DNA from: CALJFL01 sp963669435
Lineage (GTDB): Bacteria; Pseudomonadota; Gammaproteobacteria; Pseudomonadales; Halieaceae
Direction of reading: 5' to 3'
Assembly: GCA_963669435.1 (NCBI GenBank)
Contig: OY770025.1
Coordinates: 496,001-560,000, forward strand
DNA length: 64,000 nucleotides
The notes below the pieces were generated by a model that did no database searches, was not told where the DNA came from, and worked only from the letters and a program-made list of their open reading frames with translations. Below, in pieces: positions 1-8,125 of this stretch. The stretch's first letter is position 1. Each line of letters opens with the position of its first letter. Made by a program: the position numbers and the translations under genes.

Positions 1-77
1 AATATACCCCGGGTCATGTTTGGAATGCGGCCCAGGGGCTGACAGCTGGCGGGGTGTCTGTCACAGGCAGAAGCGTG

Positions 78-626
78 TCAGGATTTTTCGAAGATACCCG
101 TATCGTCGCCATCCAGGCTGGTGACGTTCTTGTCCTTCCAGTACTGCTCGATACCGTCCTTGCCACGCTGTTTGGTCCACTTCTGCAACATGTCCCGATC
201 ACCGGCAAGCTCATAGTAGGGCACCGCGTAGCCGCAGGAGGTCTGCACCATATCGATTTGCAGGTCGAATATCTGCCGCGCTCCAAGATATTCAGGAAAC
301 TGGCCCAACAGTTCATCCCAGGAGTCATCCCGCGGATGCACCACCTTTGCCGTGCCATAAAGGCGCATGATCAGCGGCTTTTCGGTAAAGGAGCAGAACA
401 TCAACGTCATCCGGCCGTTGGCCAGGACATGGGCGGCGGTTTCATTGCCACTGCCAGTCAGGTTAAGCCAAACGACACGGGAGTGATCGATAACGCGCAG
501 ACTGTCCAGACCCTTGGGGGAAACATTGATAAATCCCTCGGCGCCGGCGGTACCGACGAAAAACAGATGCTGCTCGCGGATGAATTCAATGTGTTGATCG
601 CTGAGTTGCTCGAACTTATCCGACAT
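78..626 (-). CDS. PPOX-family flavin-binding split-barrel protein
   Basis: The 182-aa protein resembles the pyridoxamine 5'-phosphate oxidase superfamily, whose members bind FMN or related cofactors in a split beta-barrel. The family core is visible near residues 21-40 (a strand with VGTAGAEG, then NVSPKG), followed by a second strand block with VVWLNLTGSGNE and an MTLMFCSF strand. A good ribosome site (AGGAGAG) precedes the ATG. It sits 23 bp downstream of a small conserved gene on the same strand, so the two are probably co-transcribed. It differs from the PdxH-like gene at 4805-5407, and its substrate cannot be told. The family is confident; the reaction is unknown. Confidence 0.85.
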   Translation of the reverse strand: MSDKFEQLSDQHIEFIREQHLFFVGTAGAEGFINVSPKGLDSLRVIDHSRVVWLNLTGSGNETAAHVLANGRMTLMFCSFTEKPLIMRLYGTAKVVHPRDDSWDELLGQFPEYLGARQIFDLQIDMVQTSCGYAVPYYELAGDRDMLQKWTKQRGKDGIEQYWKDKNVTSLDGDDTGIFEKS

Positions 627-649
627 GGTTTCTCTCCTGGTATTTGCCT

Positions 650-880
650 TCAGTTTTTACTTTTGGCGTGGCGCTCGTTGCCACGTTTATAGTTGCCCGT
701 GAGTCGCGCCATGATCTGCTGCTGCTCGGCAACGCTGGCGAGTTGCAACTGATTTGAAATTTTCGCGCCGCGATGACCGCCAAAACGGGTTACCAGCTTA
801 CCGTGACGGCATATCTCGACTGAACCGTTTTTGGCGGTGAAAAATGTAAAACCCAGATCACCTGGCTCCATGTTGCTCAT
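650..880 (-). CDS. small conserved hypothetical protein, 76 aa
   Basis: I do not recognise a named family. The protein is short, glycine-rich at the start (MEPGDLGF), and ends in a strongly basic tail (GNYKRGNERHAKSKN), which hints at nucleic-acid or ribosome contact, but that is inference. The ATG at 880 is preferred to the TTG one codon upstream because an AGGTGG ribosome site lies at a sensible distance. It is followed 23 bp later by the PPOX-family gene in the same direction, suggesting a two-gene unit. Confidence 0.6.
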   Translation of the reverse strand: MSNMEPGDLGFTFFTAKNGSVEICRHGKLVTRFGGHRGAKISNQLQLASVAEQQQIMARLTGNYKRGNERHAKSKN

Positions 881-1015
881 CAACCACCTGTCCGTACTAC
901 TCGCTTCGCATCAGTTGGCGCGCAGTCTACTCCAGAAATAGCCACCTAGTTTAGCTGAACTGCTCGCACTTGGTGGAGTCTGATTGCTAACGCTTGGTCC
1001 ACACGGAAAACGCGC

Positions 1016-2236
1016 TTATGCGAGCCCGGAATATGTACGATAGGTTTCCAACAACAGTTCCGCCTCAGCGCGGCTTGCAAGGCGTTCTGCCACCACCAGT
1101 GGCTTGCTATCGGCCGCTACGCCATAGGCCAGGATTTGATAATAAACAGTTCTCTTATTGCCGCTTTGTGTGCTCGCCACCTGCTTCAACTCGAGTTTAC
1201 GCAATCCCGAGCCGGGTAAGGAACGCACAGGGAATCTATAGCCGTAAAGAAATCGGCGGCTTTTTATCTCTCCAGGGGTAACCGACACCATTAGCGCCTT
1301 GCCCAGATAGTAGACCCCATATAATGCAATAAGGCTGCCGAGCAGTGAAAACACAATGGGAATGATCAGCGCCTTGCCGGTCAGGCCAACGGCAACTCCG
1401 ACCGCGAGAAATACCAGACCAAACAGGACGGTGACAACGCCCTGCTGCGGGCGTTTGAAGGGGGGAAACCAGGCTTCAATGCCCCCCGGAACCGGCCGAA
1501 TTTCAGCAACCGTTTCCACGCCCTCCATGGCGAGATCAAAGGTATTGGAATGCGATTCGGTGCCCTTCTCTATGCCGGATGAGACAGCACCGGTGGCAAA
1601 CACTGGGATCACCCAGTTGCGACTAAAATCCGGCCCCTCCAGCTCACTGTTGATCTGCACGCGCCACAATATGTAGTCACTGCCCTTGCTCACGTCGCTC
1701 GCCGGTTGACCGGCGGGCACGTCAAAGCGAAAACGCAGCCGGGTGCCAGCGCCGTCCGGCGTCGCCTCACACTCGCCGTCGGTGGTCCAGCGAACACTCT
1801 CTTTACGCGAACGGTTTTTGCCGGAGCCGCTCACATAACTGCGGATGCATCTCAGGCTCACGGAAAAACGCTGATCTTCACGATACGCAATGGGAACATC
1901 TACGACTCCGCCCACCTGCCCGCCCAGTGATCCCGGGAAAGGGTCCAGAACCAGGGGAGTTTCGCCAAAATGGTAGCGAACGCGAGTCGCGTAGATTGCT
2001 GCCGCAATCAGGCCTATCCCGGCCAGCGGAAACAAAAGCGCAAACAACACCATGGGGTCCGTCTGCGCCTCTCGCCATAACTCGTCCGATTTGAAGTACA
2101 GCGGTACCGTAAACACGTGCCACAACGCTGCGAAAACCCATAAAACCCAGTGCGAAGCCCGGGCGTCTGAAGCGATGTAGTTATCGCGCCAGTCTTTGCG
2201 ACTCATCCACGGTGTTGCATATTCAGGCGGAGGCAT
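1016..2236 (-). CDS. hypothetical membrane protein, DUF3592-like layout
   Basis: The 406-aa protein has two hydrophobic helices near the N-terminus (about residues 28-47 and 64-86), a long soluble section predicted to be beta-rich (about 95-265) and a second helix pair (about 270-315) followed by a soluble tail. This pattern of helix pair, exported domain, helix pair resembles DUF3592-type membrane proteins, but I see no decisive motif. A GGAGG ribosome site lies upstream of the ATG. The downstream stop is followed by about 135 bp with no gene before the 650-880 unit. The function is unknown. Confidence 0.7.
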   Translation of the reverse strand: MPPPEYATPWMSRKDWRDNYIASDARASHWVLWVFAALWHVFTVPLYFKSDELWREAQTDPMVLFALLFPLAGIGLIAAAIYATRVRYHFGETPLVLDPFPGSLGGQVGGVVDVPIAYREDQRFSVSLRCIRSYVSGSGKNRSRKESVRWTTDGECEATPDGAGTRLRFRFDVPAGQPASDVSKGSDYILWRVQINSELEGPDFSRNWVIPVFATGAVSSGIEKGTESHSNTFDLAMEGVETVAEIRPVPGGIEAWFPPFKRPQQGVVTVLFGLVFLAVGVAVGLTGKALIIPIVFSLLGSLIALYGVYYLGKALMVSVTPGEIKSRRFLYGYRFPVRSLPGSGLRKLELKQVASTQSGNKRTVYYQILAYGVAADSKPLVVAERLASRAEAELLLETYRTYSGLA

Positions 2237-2282
2237 GTCTTTTCAGCCTCCGCAGAGAAGTATAACCATAAGGCAAGCAGTC

Positions 2283-2726
2283 TCACTCTTTGGTGAGCAC
2301 ATACTGGAGGATTTCCACCACCTGCTCCGGCGTGGTCGCCCAGGCCATGGCTGAGGCGTCAACCTCCTTCAATGGATGTATAACATCCTCCGCATGCAAA
2401 GTGATGTAGGGCGTACCCAGTGCAGCGCAGTATCCGGCGTCAAACGCGGCATTCCACTGTTTGTACTTGTCGCCGAAACGGATCACGGCCGCATCGCAGT
2501 TTTCTATCAGCGTTTTTGTCCTGATCAGGTTCACCTTAGAGGATTTGTGATCACGCCAAAAATTGTTGTCCTCCGCGCCCAGTAAATCCCCTGCCGCATC
2601 GCTCGCATCATGGTCAGTGACTGCAGATGAAAATGACACCGGCAAATCGAGCGCCGCGCAGCCATGTTTGATTTTTTGCCGCCAATCGGTGTGAATTTCG
2701 CCAGAAAGATAGACGTTCCAGTGCAT
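2283..2726 (-). CDS. ytoQ: YtoQ family protein
   Basis: The 147-aa protein opens with MHWNVYLSGEIHTDWR, the family's signature, and carries SFSSAVTDHDASDAAG and an RTKTLIENCDAAVIRFGDKY segment. This gives a Rossmann-like fold related to nucleoside deoxyribosyltransferase-type proteins; the biological role of YtoQ is not established. The length is normal for the family. A GAGGAAA ribosome site precedes the ATG. The gene stands between the VOC protein (2767-3159) and the membrane protein at 1016-2236, all on the minus strand. Confidence 0.85.
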   Translation of the reverse strand: MHWNVYLSGEIHTDWRQKIKHGCAALDLPVSFSSAVTDHDASDAAGDLLGAEDNNFWRDHKSSKVNLIRTKTLIENCDAAVIRFGDKYKQWNAAFDAGYCAALGTPYITLHAEDVIHPLKEVDASAMAWATTPEQVVEILQYVLTKE

Positions 2727-2766
2727 GGGTTTTTCCTCGGAAGAACTGGGATAAAATAAGGTCGCG

Positions 2767-3159
2767 TTAAAAATACGGGGCGGCGGTCAAGCGTTGGGAA
2801 ATCCACCAAATATTGCCCACCGGATCCCTGACGCCTCCCTGGCGATCATCGTAGGGCATATCGGCCACCTCCATTTCCAGCGTGGCGCCACATTTCAGGG
2901 CTTGTGCCATCGCACAATCAGCATTTTCTACATACAGATAATAGGCTGACTGGGTAGGTGGATAGCCCTCGGTAGCATCACTGAGCATCAGCGTCGCGGT
3001 GCCAATCCTTATCTGCAAATTGGCAATCAGCCCGTCAGGGCGCACCGTTCTGCCCGTCTCATGACCGCCCAGGGCCTCAACGAGAAAGCGTCCGTATTGA
3101 TCCGCATTTTCTACAAATATATACGGTGCTACCGTAGCAAAACCTTCTGGTATATACAT
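2767..3159 (-). CDS. VOC (glyoxalase/bleomycin resistance) family protein, PhnB-like
   Basis: The 130-aa protein has the paired beta-alpha-beta-beta-beta modules of the vicinal oxygen chelate fold: APYIFVENADQYGRFLVEALGG at the start, a central YYLYVENADCAMAQA repeat and a closing RQGGVRDPVGNIWWIS block. The ending DPxGNxWWIS is typical of the PhnB/YdcJ-like subgroup, which often lacks known enzyme activity. A GGGAGA ribosome site supports the ATG at 3159. Neighbours are the TfoX-like gene upstream and ytoQ downstream. Family assignment is firm; the substrate is unknown. Confidence 0.88.
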   Translation of the reverse strand: MYIPEGFATVAPYIFVENADQYGRFLVEALGGHETGRTVRPDGLIANLQIRIGTATLMLSDATEGYPPTQSAYYLYVENADCAMAQALKCGATLEMEVADMPYDDRQGGVRDPVGNIWWISQRLTAAPYF

Positions 3160-3195
3160 GGCTATCTCCCATCCAACCCGCAGCGCCAGCTCAGA

Positions 3196-3525
3196 CTATT
3201 TGGGTGGCAGCGTCGCTACAAACCCTACGCAGGTATCAATCCATGCCTGCAGATCATGGTCCTCTTCAACACCCGCCGGCGCAACATAAACCATCCCCTT
3301 CATTGCCCTGCCGGTGAAATCCATTTCGCTGGCGTGCGCTTGCGCCAAACTTGCTTCATAGTTGTAAGCGCCCACTCTGGCCATCAGGGTATCGCCGACA
3401 ATACCACAGCACATGTGGCCTGAGAGCATAAAGCACAGACCACCGAACATCTTCTTTTCCTCGAGTGCTGATCTGCTATCGAAGCACTCGCGCACACGCT
3501 CCGCCAAACCCTCATCGTAAGCCAT
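3196..3525 (-). CDS. TfoX/Sxy N-terminal-domain protein
   Basis: The 109-aa protein shows the TfoX N-domain hallmarks: an ERVRECF helix, EEKKMFGGLCFMLSGHMCCGI and RVGAYNYEASLAQAHA. Proteins of this size contain only the N-terminal TfoX domain and are unlikely to be full competence activators; many are annotated as stand-alone domain proteins with unknown roles. The stop is 36 bp upstream of the VOC gene on the same strand. The family is confident, but a role in competence should not be assumed. Confidence 0.85.
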   Translation of the reverse strand: MAYDEGLAERVRECFDSRSALEEKKMFGGLCFMLSGHMCCGIVGDTLMARVGAYNYEASLAQAHASEMDFTGRAMKGMVYVAPAGVEEDHDLQAWIDTCVGFVATLPPK

Positions 3526-3595
3526 ACTGATTTCCCAACTTCTGCCCTGTGTGCTGCCAGTGGCACCGCAAAGGCATCGTTACATCCGGTGCCGC

Positions 3596-4225
3596 TCAAA
3601 CATCGGAATCCCGCACACGACCCGTACGTTTTGCTTCACGGTAATTGACCAGACCCAAAATCGTCAGGGCAGCCAACAGGGCAAGACCCACTGCGCCAAA
3701 TACTGTATTTACGCCGGGAAACCCCAGCCATTGCAGGTAATGGATTTTGTACAGCGAATTGATGATTCGCGTATCCCTGCCCTCCTGGCGCAAGGTCAAA
3801 GTATTCCAATCCAATGATATTCTCACATGGGTATCGGTGAATACCTCGTTACCTTGAATTCGTACAATGTTGCCATAGCGTTCGGGGTCGGCAGAGATAG
3901 CATCAGCTACGAGTTGACGAAGACGCTGTGGCTCTGGGGGCGAAGCTTCCTCCAGGGTCAACGCATCGATGTTCTTCCAGTCACGGCCATCGAAAACGAG
4001 AAAATGATAACCAAGGACAGTGCGAATCAGGGTCACCTCACGCCAGCTGCCTTCACCCGGATAGTGAATGCCTCGCTCAAGGTCATAGCGTTTTACAGCG
4101 AGCTGATCGTAAGCATCGCCATAGCCGGGCTTCAGGAGGAAGACCAGGCCAGTGACAGCCCAAAGCAATAATGGGATACAGAGTAACAAGCCCAGTTTGC
4201 TGTGTAGACTCAGGCTACGCATCAT
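3596..4225 (-). CDS. PepSY domain-containing membrane protein
   Basis: This 209-aa protein has an N-terminal transmembrane helix (about residues 12-32, LGLLLCIPLLLWAVTGLVFLL) after a short HSKLG segment, as in PepSY-associated TM proteins. A periplasmic part contains repeated PepSY-like strands (RIQGNEVFTDTHVRISLDW), and a C-terminal helix lies at about 172-192. The early GLVF motif and the final TM match the family. Members are often linked to iron or copper uptake, but no metal gene is adjacent here. The ribosome site is weak and two ATGs lie in tandem, so the start could be one codon later. Confidence 0.75.
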   Translation of the reverse strand: MMRSLSLHSKLGLLLCIPLLLWAVTGLVFLLKPGYGDAYDQLAVKRYDLERGIHYPGEGSWREVTLIRTVLGYHFLVFDGRDWKNIDALTLEEASPPEPQRLRQLVADAISADPERYGNIVRIQGNEVFTDTHVRISLDWNTLTLRQEGRDTRIINSLYKIHYLQWLGFPGVNTVFGAVGLALLAALTILGLVNYREAKRTGRVRDSDV

Positions 4226-4267
4226 GTCGTTCTAAACATGGCGCGCACCCACTGTGGGCACTCCAAT

Positions 4268-4672
4268 TCAGACAACACTGAACACGCCGCTGGCCCTCAC
4301 AATGCGCTTGCCACTGGCGGTAAAATAGCAATTAGCAAACACCAGTTTTCGGCCCATTTTCTGTATGTCGGTATGAACCTCGATCCATTCCCCTAGCTTT
4401 GCGGAGCCTGCGTAGTCAATACTCAAGCTCGCGGTCACCAGGGGCTTAGGCTCTTTGCCACTGAATACCGCATTGTAGCCAAGGGCCACGTCCGCGACGC
4501 TGCTGAACACACCGCCGTGAACTAGTTCTCGCGCGTTGCAATGCTTGTCCTGGGCGAGGAAACCGATCAGCAAGCCACCCTCAGTCTCTTTGTTGTACAG
4601 CGGCCCCAGTAACTCAAGAAACGGGCTGGTTCTGAATAACGGTTCAAAGCCGTCGGGTACTGAATTCACGGA
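4268..4672 (-). CDS. PaaI-type hotdog thioesterase
   Basis: This is a single hotdog domain of about 134 aa with LIGFLAQDKHCNARELVHGG followed by FSSVADVALGY, the HGG helix-and-catalytic-acid pattern of PaaI acyl-CoA thioesterases. The GTG at 4672 is chosen because AGGA lies seven bases upstream and homologues begin close to the PDGFEPLFRTSPF segment. An upstream GTG at 4720 would add 16 residues without adding any recognisable domain. The protein presumably hydrolyses acyl-CoA thioesters in the cytoplasm; the substrate is unknown. Confidence 0.82.
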   Translation of the reverse strand, partial: SVNSVPDGFEPLFRTSPFLELLGPLYNKETEGGLLIGFLAQDKHCNARELVHGGVFSSVADVALGYNAVFSGKEPKPLVTASLSIDYAGSAKLGEWIEVHTDIQKMGRKLVFANCYFTASGKRIVRASGVFSVV

Positions 4673-4804
4673 GTCGTCCTGCCGTAGCGGCGCAGTGTGC
4701 TTCTGCAAAAGGGGAACCACTGTGACAGAAGCGCCGCTGGGCGGTCAAGGCGGCGGGATTTCTTGTGTGTGGCGCAGCGCCTGTACTTCGATTTGTAGCA
4801 GCGC

Positions 4805-5407
4805 TCAAGGCACGAGTTCAGTGCAAACCCACCTTCGTTCCCTTCGTTCAAAACGACGACGATGGTGTAAACGATCCTCCGCGGAACCGTGCCAGACTTC
4901 GACAAAATTCGGGCGAACCGCGATGCCTTTGGCGTTCCCGGGAAAGGGGATCTCGTCCGCTGTAGAGAAGCGCTCCTTGAGCGACGCAATCCCCTCAACG
5001 AGGGCGTCGCGGGATACCAGAGGACTGCTCTGCTGACCGAACTCCAGGTAATAGTAGTCGAGCAGCTTGGCCTCATAGGGTTTCTGCGACCAATGTACCG
5101 CCATTGCCTCGACGGGAATTTCCAAAAACTCACCGCGCACGCGGTATTGCTGCATTAACGTCGGCCAGAATACCTGCAATTCGGCAGATGCAGCTGACTG
5201 CAAGTCACGCCACTTGGGTGAGGTTTCATTAATAAACACCTCAAAACCATCATCGCTCGCTCCTCGCAGAACCAGCGTTCGCAGCGACACCTGATTTTCG
5301 GTATCAACGGTTGCCAGCGTACAGTAAGGTGCGTTGGGGTCCCCCACAGCGCGCGCTTCCGCCCAGTAGTTCTGGAATATCTTTACCGGGTCACTCACCG
5401 AAGCCAC
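4805..5407 (-). CDS. pdxH: pyridoxamine 5'-phosphate oxidase, PdxH-like
   Basis: The 200-aa length fits PdxH, which oxidises PNP or PMP to pyridoxal 5'-phosphate with FMN in vitamin B6 salvage. Family features are LRTLVLRGASDDGFEVF (FMN-binding strand pair), SPKWRDLQSAASAELQVFW, the QYRVRGEFLEIP strand and a C-terminal EVWHGSAEDRLHHRR block, which corresponds to the E-x-W-x(4)-R-x-H signature. The first codon is GTG (5407), with a second GTG three codons later; neither has a strong ribosome site. The divergence suggests a PdxH-like member whose substrate may differ. Confidence 0.8.
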   Translation of the reverse strand: MASVSDPVKIFQNYWAEARAVGDPNAPYCTLATVDTENQVSLRTLVLRGASDDGFEVFINETSPKWRDLQSAASAELQVFWPTLMQQYRVRGEFLEIPVEAMAVHWSQKPYEAKLLDYYYLEFGQQSSPLVSRDALVEGIASLKERFSTADEIPFPGNAKGIAVRPNFVEVWHGSAEDRLHHRRRFERRERRWVCTELVP

Positions 5408-5470
5408 GATAGACCGGTAAGGTAAGCTGTAAACCGCGCTTTATGCACAGTGAGATCGACGGGGGCAGCG

Positions 5471-5812
5471 TCAATCGAAGACATAGGGACAGCCGCCATA
5501 CTCATTGACCGACTCATCCCAGCGCCGAACATCGTTAGCCCGCCGCCAGCGATTGTGGAAAAACTCCATCAGGCAAACACCCTGCTCCAGTTCTACCAAA
5601 AACGTGTCACCCTCGTTCACCTCGCTGTACGGCGGGTATTCGTCGGACCGACCCCAGGTGAGTCCGCCTCTCGATTCCGCGTAATCTTCCCAAAACGCTT
5701 CAATGTCGGTACCGGACTGCCAACGGGGAGAGTTACCCTCCCCTTGCGAATCCGCCTGGGTGCAGGCCGCCAGTGAAACGGCAAGAACGCCGATAAAGGT
5801 CAAAAGCTTCAT
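5471..5812 (-). CDS. small predicted lipoprotein
   Basis: The 113-aa protein starts with a lipoprotein signal peptide: MKLLTFIGVLAVSLAAC, with the lipobox LAAC at residues 14-17. The mature part is acidic and aromatic, with several W and Y residues and two further cysteines (GVCLMEF and GGCPYVFD) that could form one disulphide in the periplasm. A GGAG ribosome site precedes the ATG by a normal distance. I recognise no named domain. It lies between the SDR gene and the PdxH-like gene. Confidence 0.72.
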   Translation of the reverse strand: MKLLTFIGVLAVSLAACTQADSQGEGNSPRWQSGTDIEAFWEDYAESRGGLTWGRSDEYPPYSEVNEGDTFLVELEQGVCLMEFFHNRWRRANDVRRWDESVNEYGGCPYVFD

Positions 5813-5842
5813 ATCATCTCCGGATGTTAGTGTGTCGCCAAC

Positions 5843-6544
5843 CTACCATTTCTCATTGGAGGTGCGCAGGTCGATTTCGAAGGTCCAGGCGGACCGGGAT
5901 TGCTGGGTAATGGCGTAATAGGTATCGGCTATCGCCGCTGGCTGCATGTAGGCATAGTCAGGCAATTCAGGGAACATCTCGCGAGTTCGAGGTATGTCGA
6001 TAATGCCGTCAACGATGACCAGCGATACATGAACCCCCTGCGGGCCCAGTGAGCGCGCCAGAGACTGGGCCAGGTTGCGCTGCGCAGCCTTTGCCGATGC
6101 GAAAGCAGCGAAGTTCGCTCCACCGCGCAGTGATGCAGTGGCACCCGTCACCACGATATTACCACCGCCATTCGCGATCATCTGTGGCGCAACGCTCTGG
6201 GCGACGCTCAGCAAACCCAATGCATTGATCCGCCAGGCCATTTCAAAGTCTTCCTGCGATGCCTCCAGAGCCGGTCCAAAGAAGCCCGAGCCGGCGTTAT
6301 ACATCACCACGGTTGGCACACCCAATGTGCGAACGATCTCACCAAAGGTCTTCTCGATGGAAGCAGGATCCGATGCATCGCAGGAAAATGGCGACACTGC
6401 TTCATTATCGGCAGCGTATTCCTGCATGCGTTCCAGGCTGCGCGCAAGAATCGCAACTTGATAGCCTTCATCGACAAATCGATTACACAGGGCAAGCCCG
6501 TTGCCGGGACCCACACCCACAATCACACACAGTGCTTTAGCCAC
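5843..6544 (-). CDS. short-chain dehydrogenase/reductase (SDR)
   Basis: This is a 233-aa classical SDR-like Rossmann protein. The dinucleotide motif near the start is VGVGPGNGLALCNRF (GxGxGxG variant), NAGSGFFG matches the NNAG motif, and a conserved Ser/Thr region VVTGATASLRGG precedes the active-site segment. The usual YxxxK is replaced by FASAKAAQ, so the catalytic Tyr is Phe here while the Lys is kept. This feature is seen in a subgroup of atypical SDRs and makes ordinary oxidoreductase activity uncertain. The start is GTG with AGGAGA upstream. Confidence 0.85.
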   Translation of the reverse strand: MAKALCVIVGVGPGNGLALCNRFVDEGYQVAILARSLERMQEYAADNEAVSPFSCDASDPASIEKTFGEIVRTLGVPTVVMYNAGSGFFGPALEASQEDFEMAWRINALGLLSVAQSVAPQMIANGGGNIVVTGATASLRGGANFAAFASAKAAQRNLAQSLARSLGPQGVHVSLVIVDGIIDIPRTREMFPELPDYAYMQPAAIADTYYAITQQSRSAWTFEIDLRTSNEKW

Positions 6545-6649
6545 GATGGAATTCTCCTCTAATGACAGGCTGATCTATACAGACGCGATTTAGAGCATAG
6601 CCGCGCTGATAAGTTTCAGCGAATTTCAGATCTTAAAACCGTAGTCGTT

Positions 6650-7171
6650 TCAGTAGATGCCGGGTACCAGCAACCGGGTTGATTGGCACCAGCACGCATG
6701 ACGCTCTGTATGAACACGGGAAAGGAATCGATCCTCCGCTTGCGCCTGTTTTACCAGGGCGAACACCGCGACGGGTAGACAGAGTAGTGAAATCGCAATC
6801 GGCGCCATCAGGACATATCCCAGGAACATAAACATTTCGCCAAAGTACATGGGATGCCGTATCACAGTGAACAGTCCGCCTCGAGTGACGAGGTTCCCGG
6901 GCACGTCCAGCCTGTTATTCTCGCGTTTTATCAAGTAATAGTGATAGAGAAACACCACACCGCCTCCCAGTACCAGCCCAAGCGCCACAGCATACTGGGC
7001 TGCAAGCAAAGGGAGATACCAGTCGGTGAGGTAATGAATAAACACGCCGGAAAGAAGAACCAGGTTGCAGACTACCTTGACCAGCCACCAGACCATGACT
7101 CCAGGTTCGGTTTCCACTTTGGCGTACATAACAATGTCTACGGCCACAGGGCTGTAACGGATTACGATCAA
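6650..7171 (-). CDS. isoprenylcysteine carboxyl methyltransferase (ICMT/PEMT) family membrane protein
   Basis: The 173-aa protein has four or five hydrophobic helices and the SAM-binding signature of ICMT/NnrU-like membrane methyltransferases: RGGLFTVIRHPMYFGEM (RHPxY) at about 102-118, followed by a C-terminal QAEDRFL segment. Such proteins methylate lipids or small molecules in the inner membrane; the substrate is unknown. The reading frame opens with TTG at 7171, overlapping the stop of the upstream VOC gene by four bases, which suggests translational coupling. An internal ATG at 7129 is an alternative start. Confidence 0.78.
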   Translation of the reverse strand: MIVIRYSPVAVDIVMYAKVETEPGVMVWWLVKVVCNLVLLSGVFIHYLTDWYLPLLAAQYAVALGLVLGGGVVFLYHYYLIKRENNRLDVPGNLVTRGGLFTVIRHPMYFGEMFMFLGYVLMAPIAISLLCLPVAVFALVKQAQAEDRFLSRVHTERHACWCQSTRLLVPGIY

Positions 7172-7632
7172 CCGCGGTAGCGCTTGTCCTCCAACTGGAC
7201 GCTAATGCCGTCGGGGTCCTGGAAGTACACTTCGGGCTTGTCCGGGCGCACATAAGGGTCGATACCGAGGCCACGCAGGCGCTCTGCTGATGCATTCACC
7301 TCGTACTCATCCAGGCCCACACAAAAGTGGTGTATGCGCGGTGGTGAATCGATCTTGTACAAACCCAGGAAACTGTCACCAAGGCCCATGTTAATGCCAT
7401 TCTTTTGGGTCGAGACTACTGAAACACCGAGTACTTCCTCGTAGAAGCGCCTGGATCGCTCAATGTCTGCGACGGCCAGGGTGACGTGATTGAGGGAAGT
7501 GGCCTTAAAGCCTTGTGGTTTTTCTGCTTTTGCTGGTGCCACGGTGAGCGCCGCAAGCATTCCTATAAGTGCTCTGCGACTGACCTTGCCGTGGTCGTAA
7601 TCATCCAACATCTGCTCAAGGTCCTGACTCAT
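7168..7632 (-). CDS. VOC family protein with a twin-arginine-like leader
   Basis: The 154-aa protein has an N-terminal extension MSQDLEQMLDDYDHGKVSRR followed by a hydrophobic ALIGMLAALTVAPAKA stretch, which looks like a Tat signal with SRRALIG as the twin-arginine motif. The remainder is one glyoxalase-like VOC domain (LNHVTLAVADIERSRRFYEE, then PEVYFQDPDGISVQLED), with a metal-type His in LNHVTL and a Glu near the end. A strong AAGGAG ribosome site precedes the ATG. It is coupled to the downstream ICMT-like methyltransferase by a four-base overlap. Confidence 0.82.
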   Translation of the reverse strand: MSQDLEQMLDDYDHGKVSRRALIGMLAALTVAPAKAEKPQGFKATSLNHVTLAVADIERSRRFYEEVLGVSVVSTQKNGINMGLGDSFLGLYKIDSPPRIHHFCVGLDEYEVNASAERLRGLGIDPYVRPDKPEVYFQDPDGISVQLEDKRYRG

Positions 7633-7680
7633 TATCTGTATCTCCTTGTGATTGCCGGGTCAGCGGTGTTTAGAAGTAGA

Positions 7681-8085
7681 TCATTCCATGTACCTGTCAT
7701 AGCGCGCTGCGGCGACCCCTGCCTCATACCATTGCGCGCGCTCCGGCCAGAAGATGTTGGCCTGGGGAACCACCGACGGCTCCCCATTCAGGCAACCTGC
7801 AGGCACCAGCAGAATGTCACCACTGCGCGAGAGAAACGGGAGACGAGACCCACAGCAACTACAAAACGCATTAGAAATTCTGCGCCCTTCCAGGTCGAAG
7901 CGAACGATCAGCTCCTCCCCGGATTGCCAGCTGATCGCGCCGGGGTGGGTGAACAGGTTGGAGGCATGGGCAGAACCCGTGGTCTTACGGCACTGCACAC
8001 AGTGACAAAGCTGGAAGTGCTCAAAACTGTTTTCCACCTCAAAACTCACTGCCCCACACAAGCAACTGCCTGTGAGCTTATCCAC
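7681..8085 (-). CDS. GFA family zinc-binding protein (first copy)
   Basis: The 134-aa protein carries the GFA cysteine pattern: GSCLCGAVSFEV, then CHCVQCRKTTGSAHASNLF, then FCSCCGSRLPF. GFA-domain proteins bind two zinc ions; they are named after a glutathione-dependent formaldehyde-activating enzyme, though most members have no proven activity. The GTG start at 8085 follows a GAGGGGG ribosome site. A second protein of the same length and fold is encoded at 14609-15013. Its neighbour downstream is the leader-bearing VOC gene. Confidence 0.88.
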   Translation of the reverse strand: MDKLTGSCLCGAVSFEVENSFEHFQLCHCVQCRKTTGSAHASNLFTHPGAISWQSGEELIVRFDLEGRRISNAFCSCCGSRLPFLSRSGDILLVPAGCLNGEPSVVPQANIFWPERAQWYEAGVAAARYDRYME

Positions 8086-8125
8086 TAGCGAACCCCCTCT
8101 TCACACATTGTTAACGCTGCCCTCA

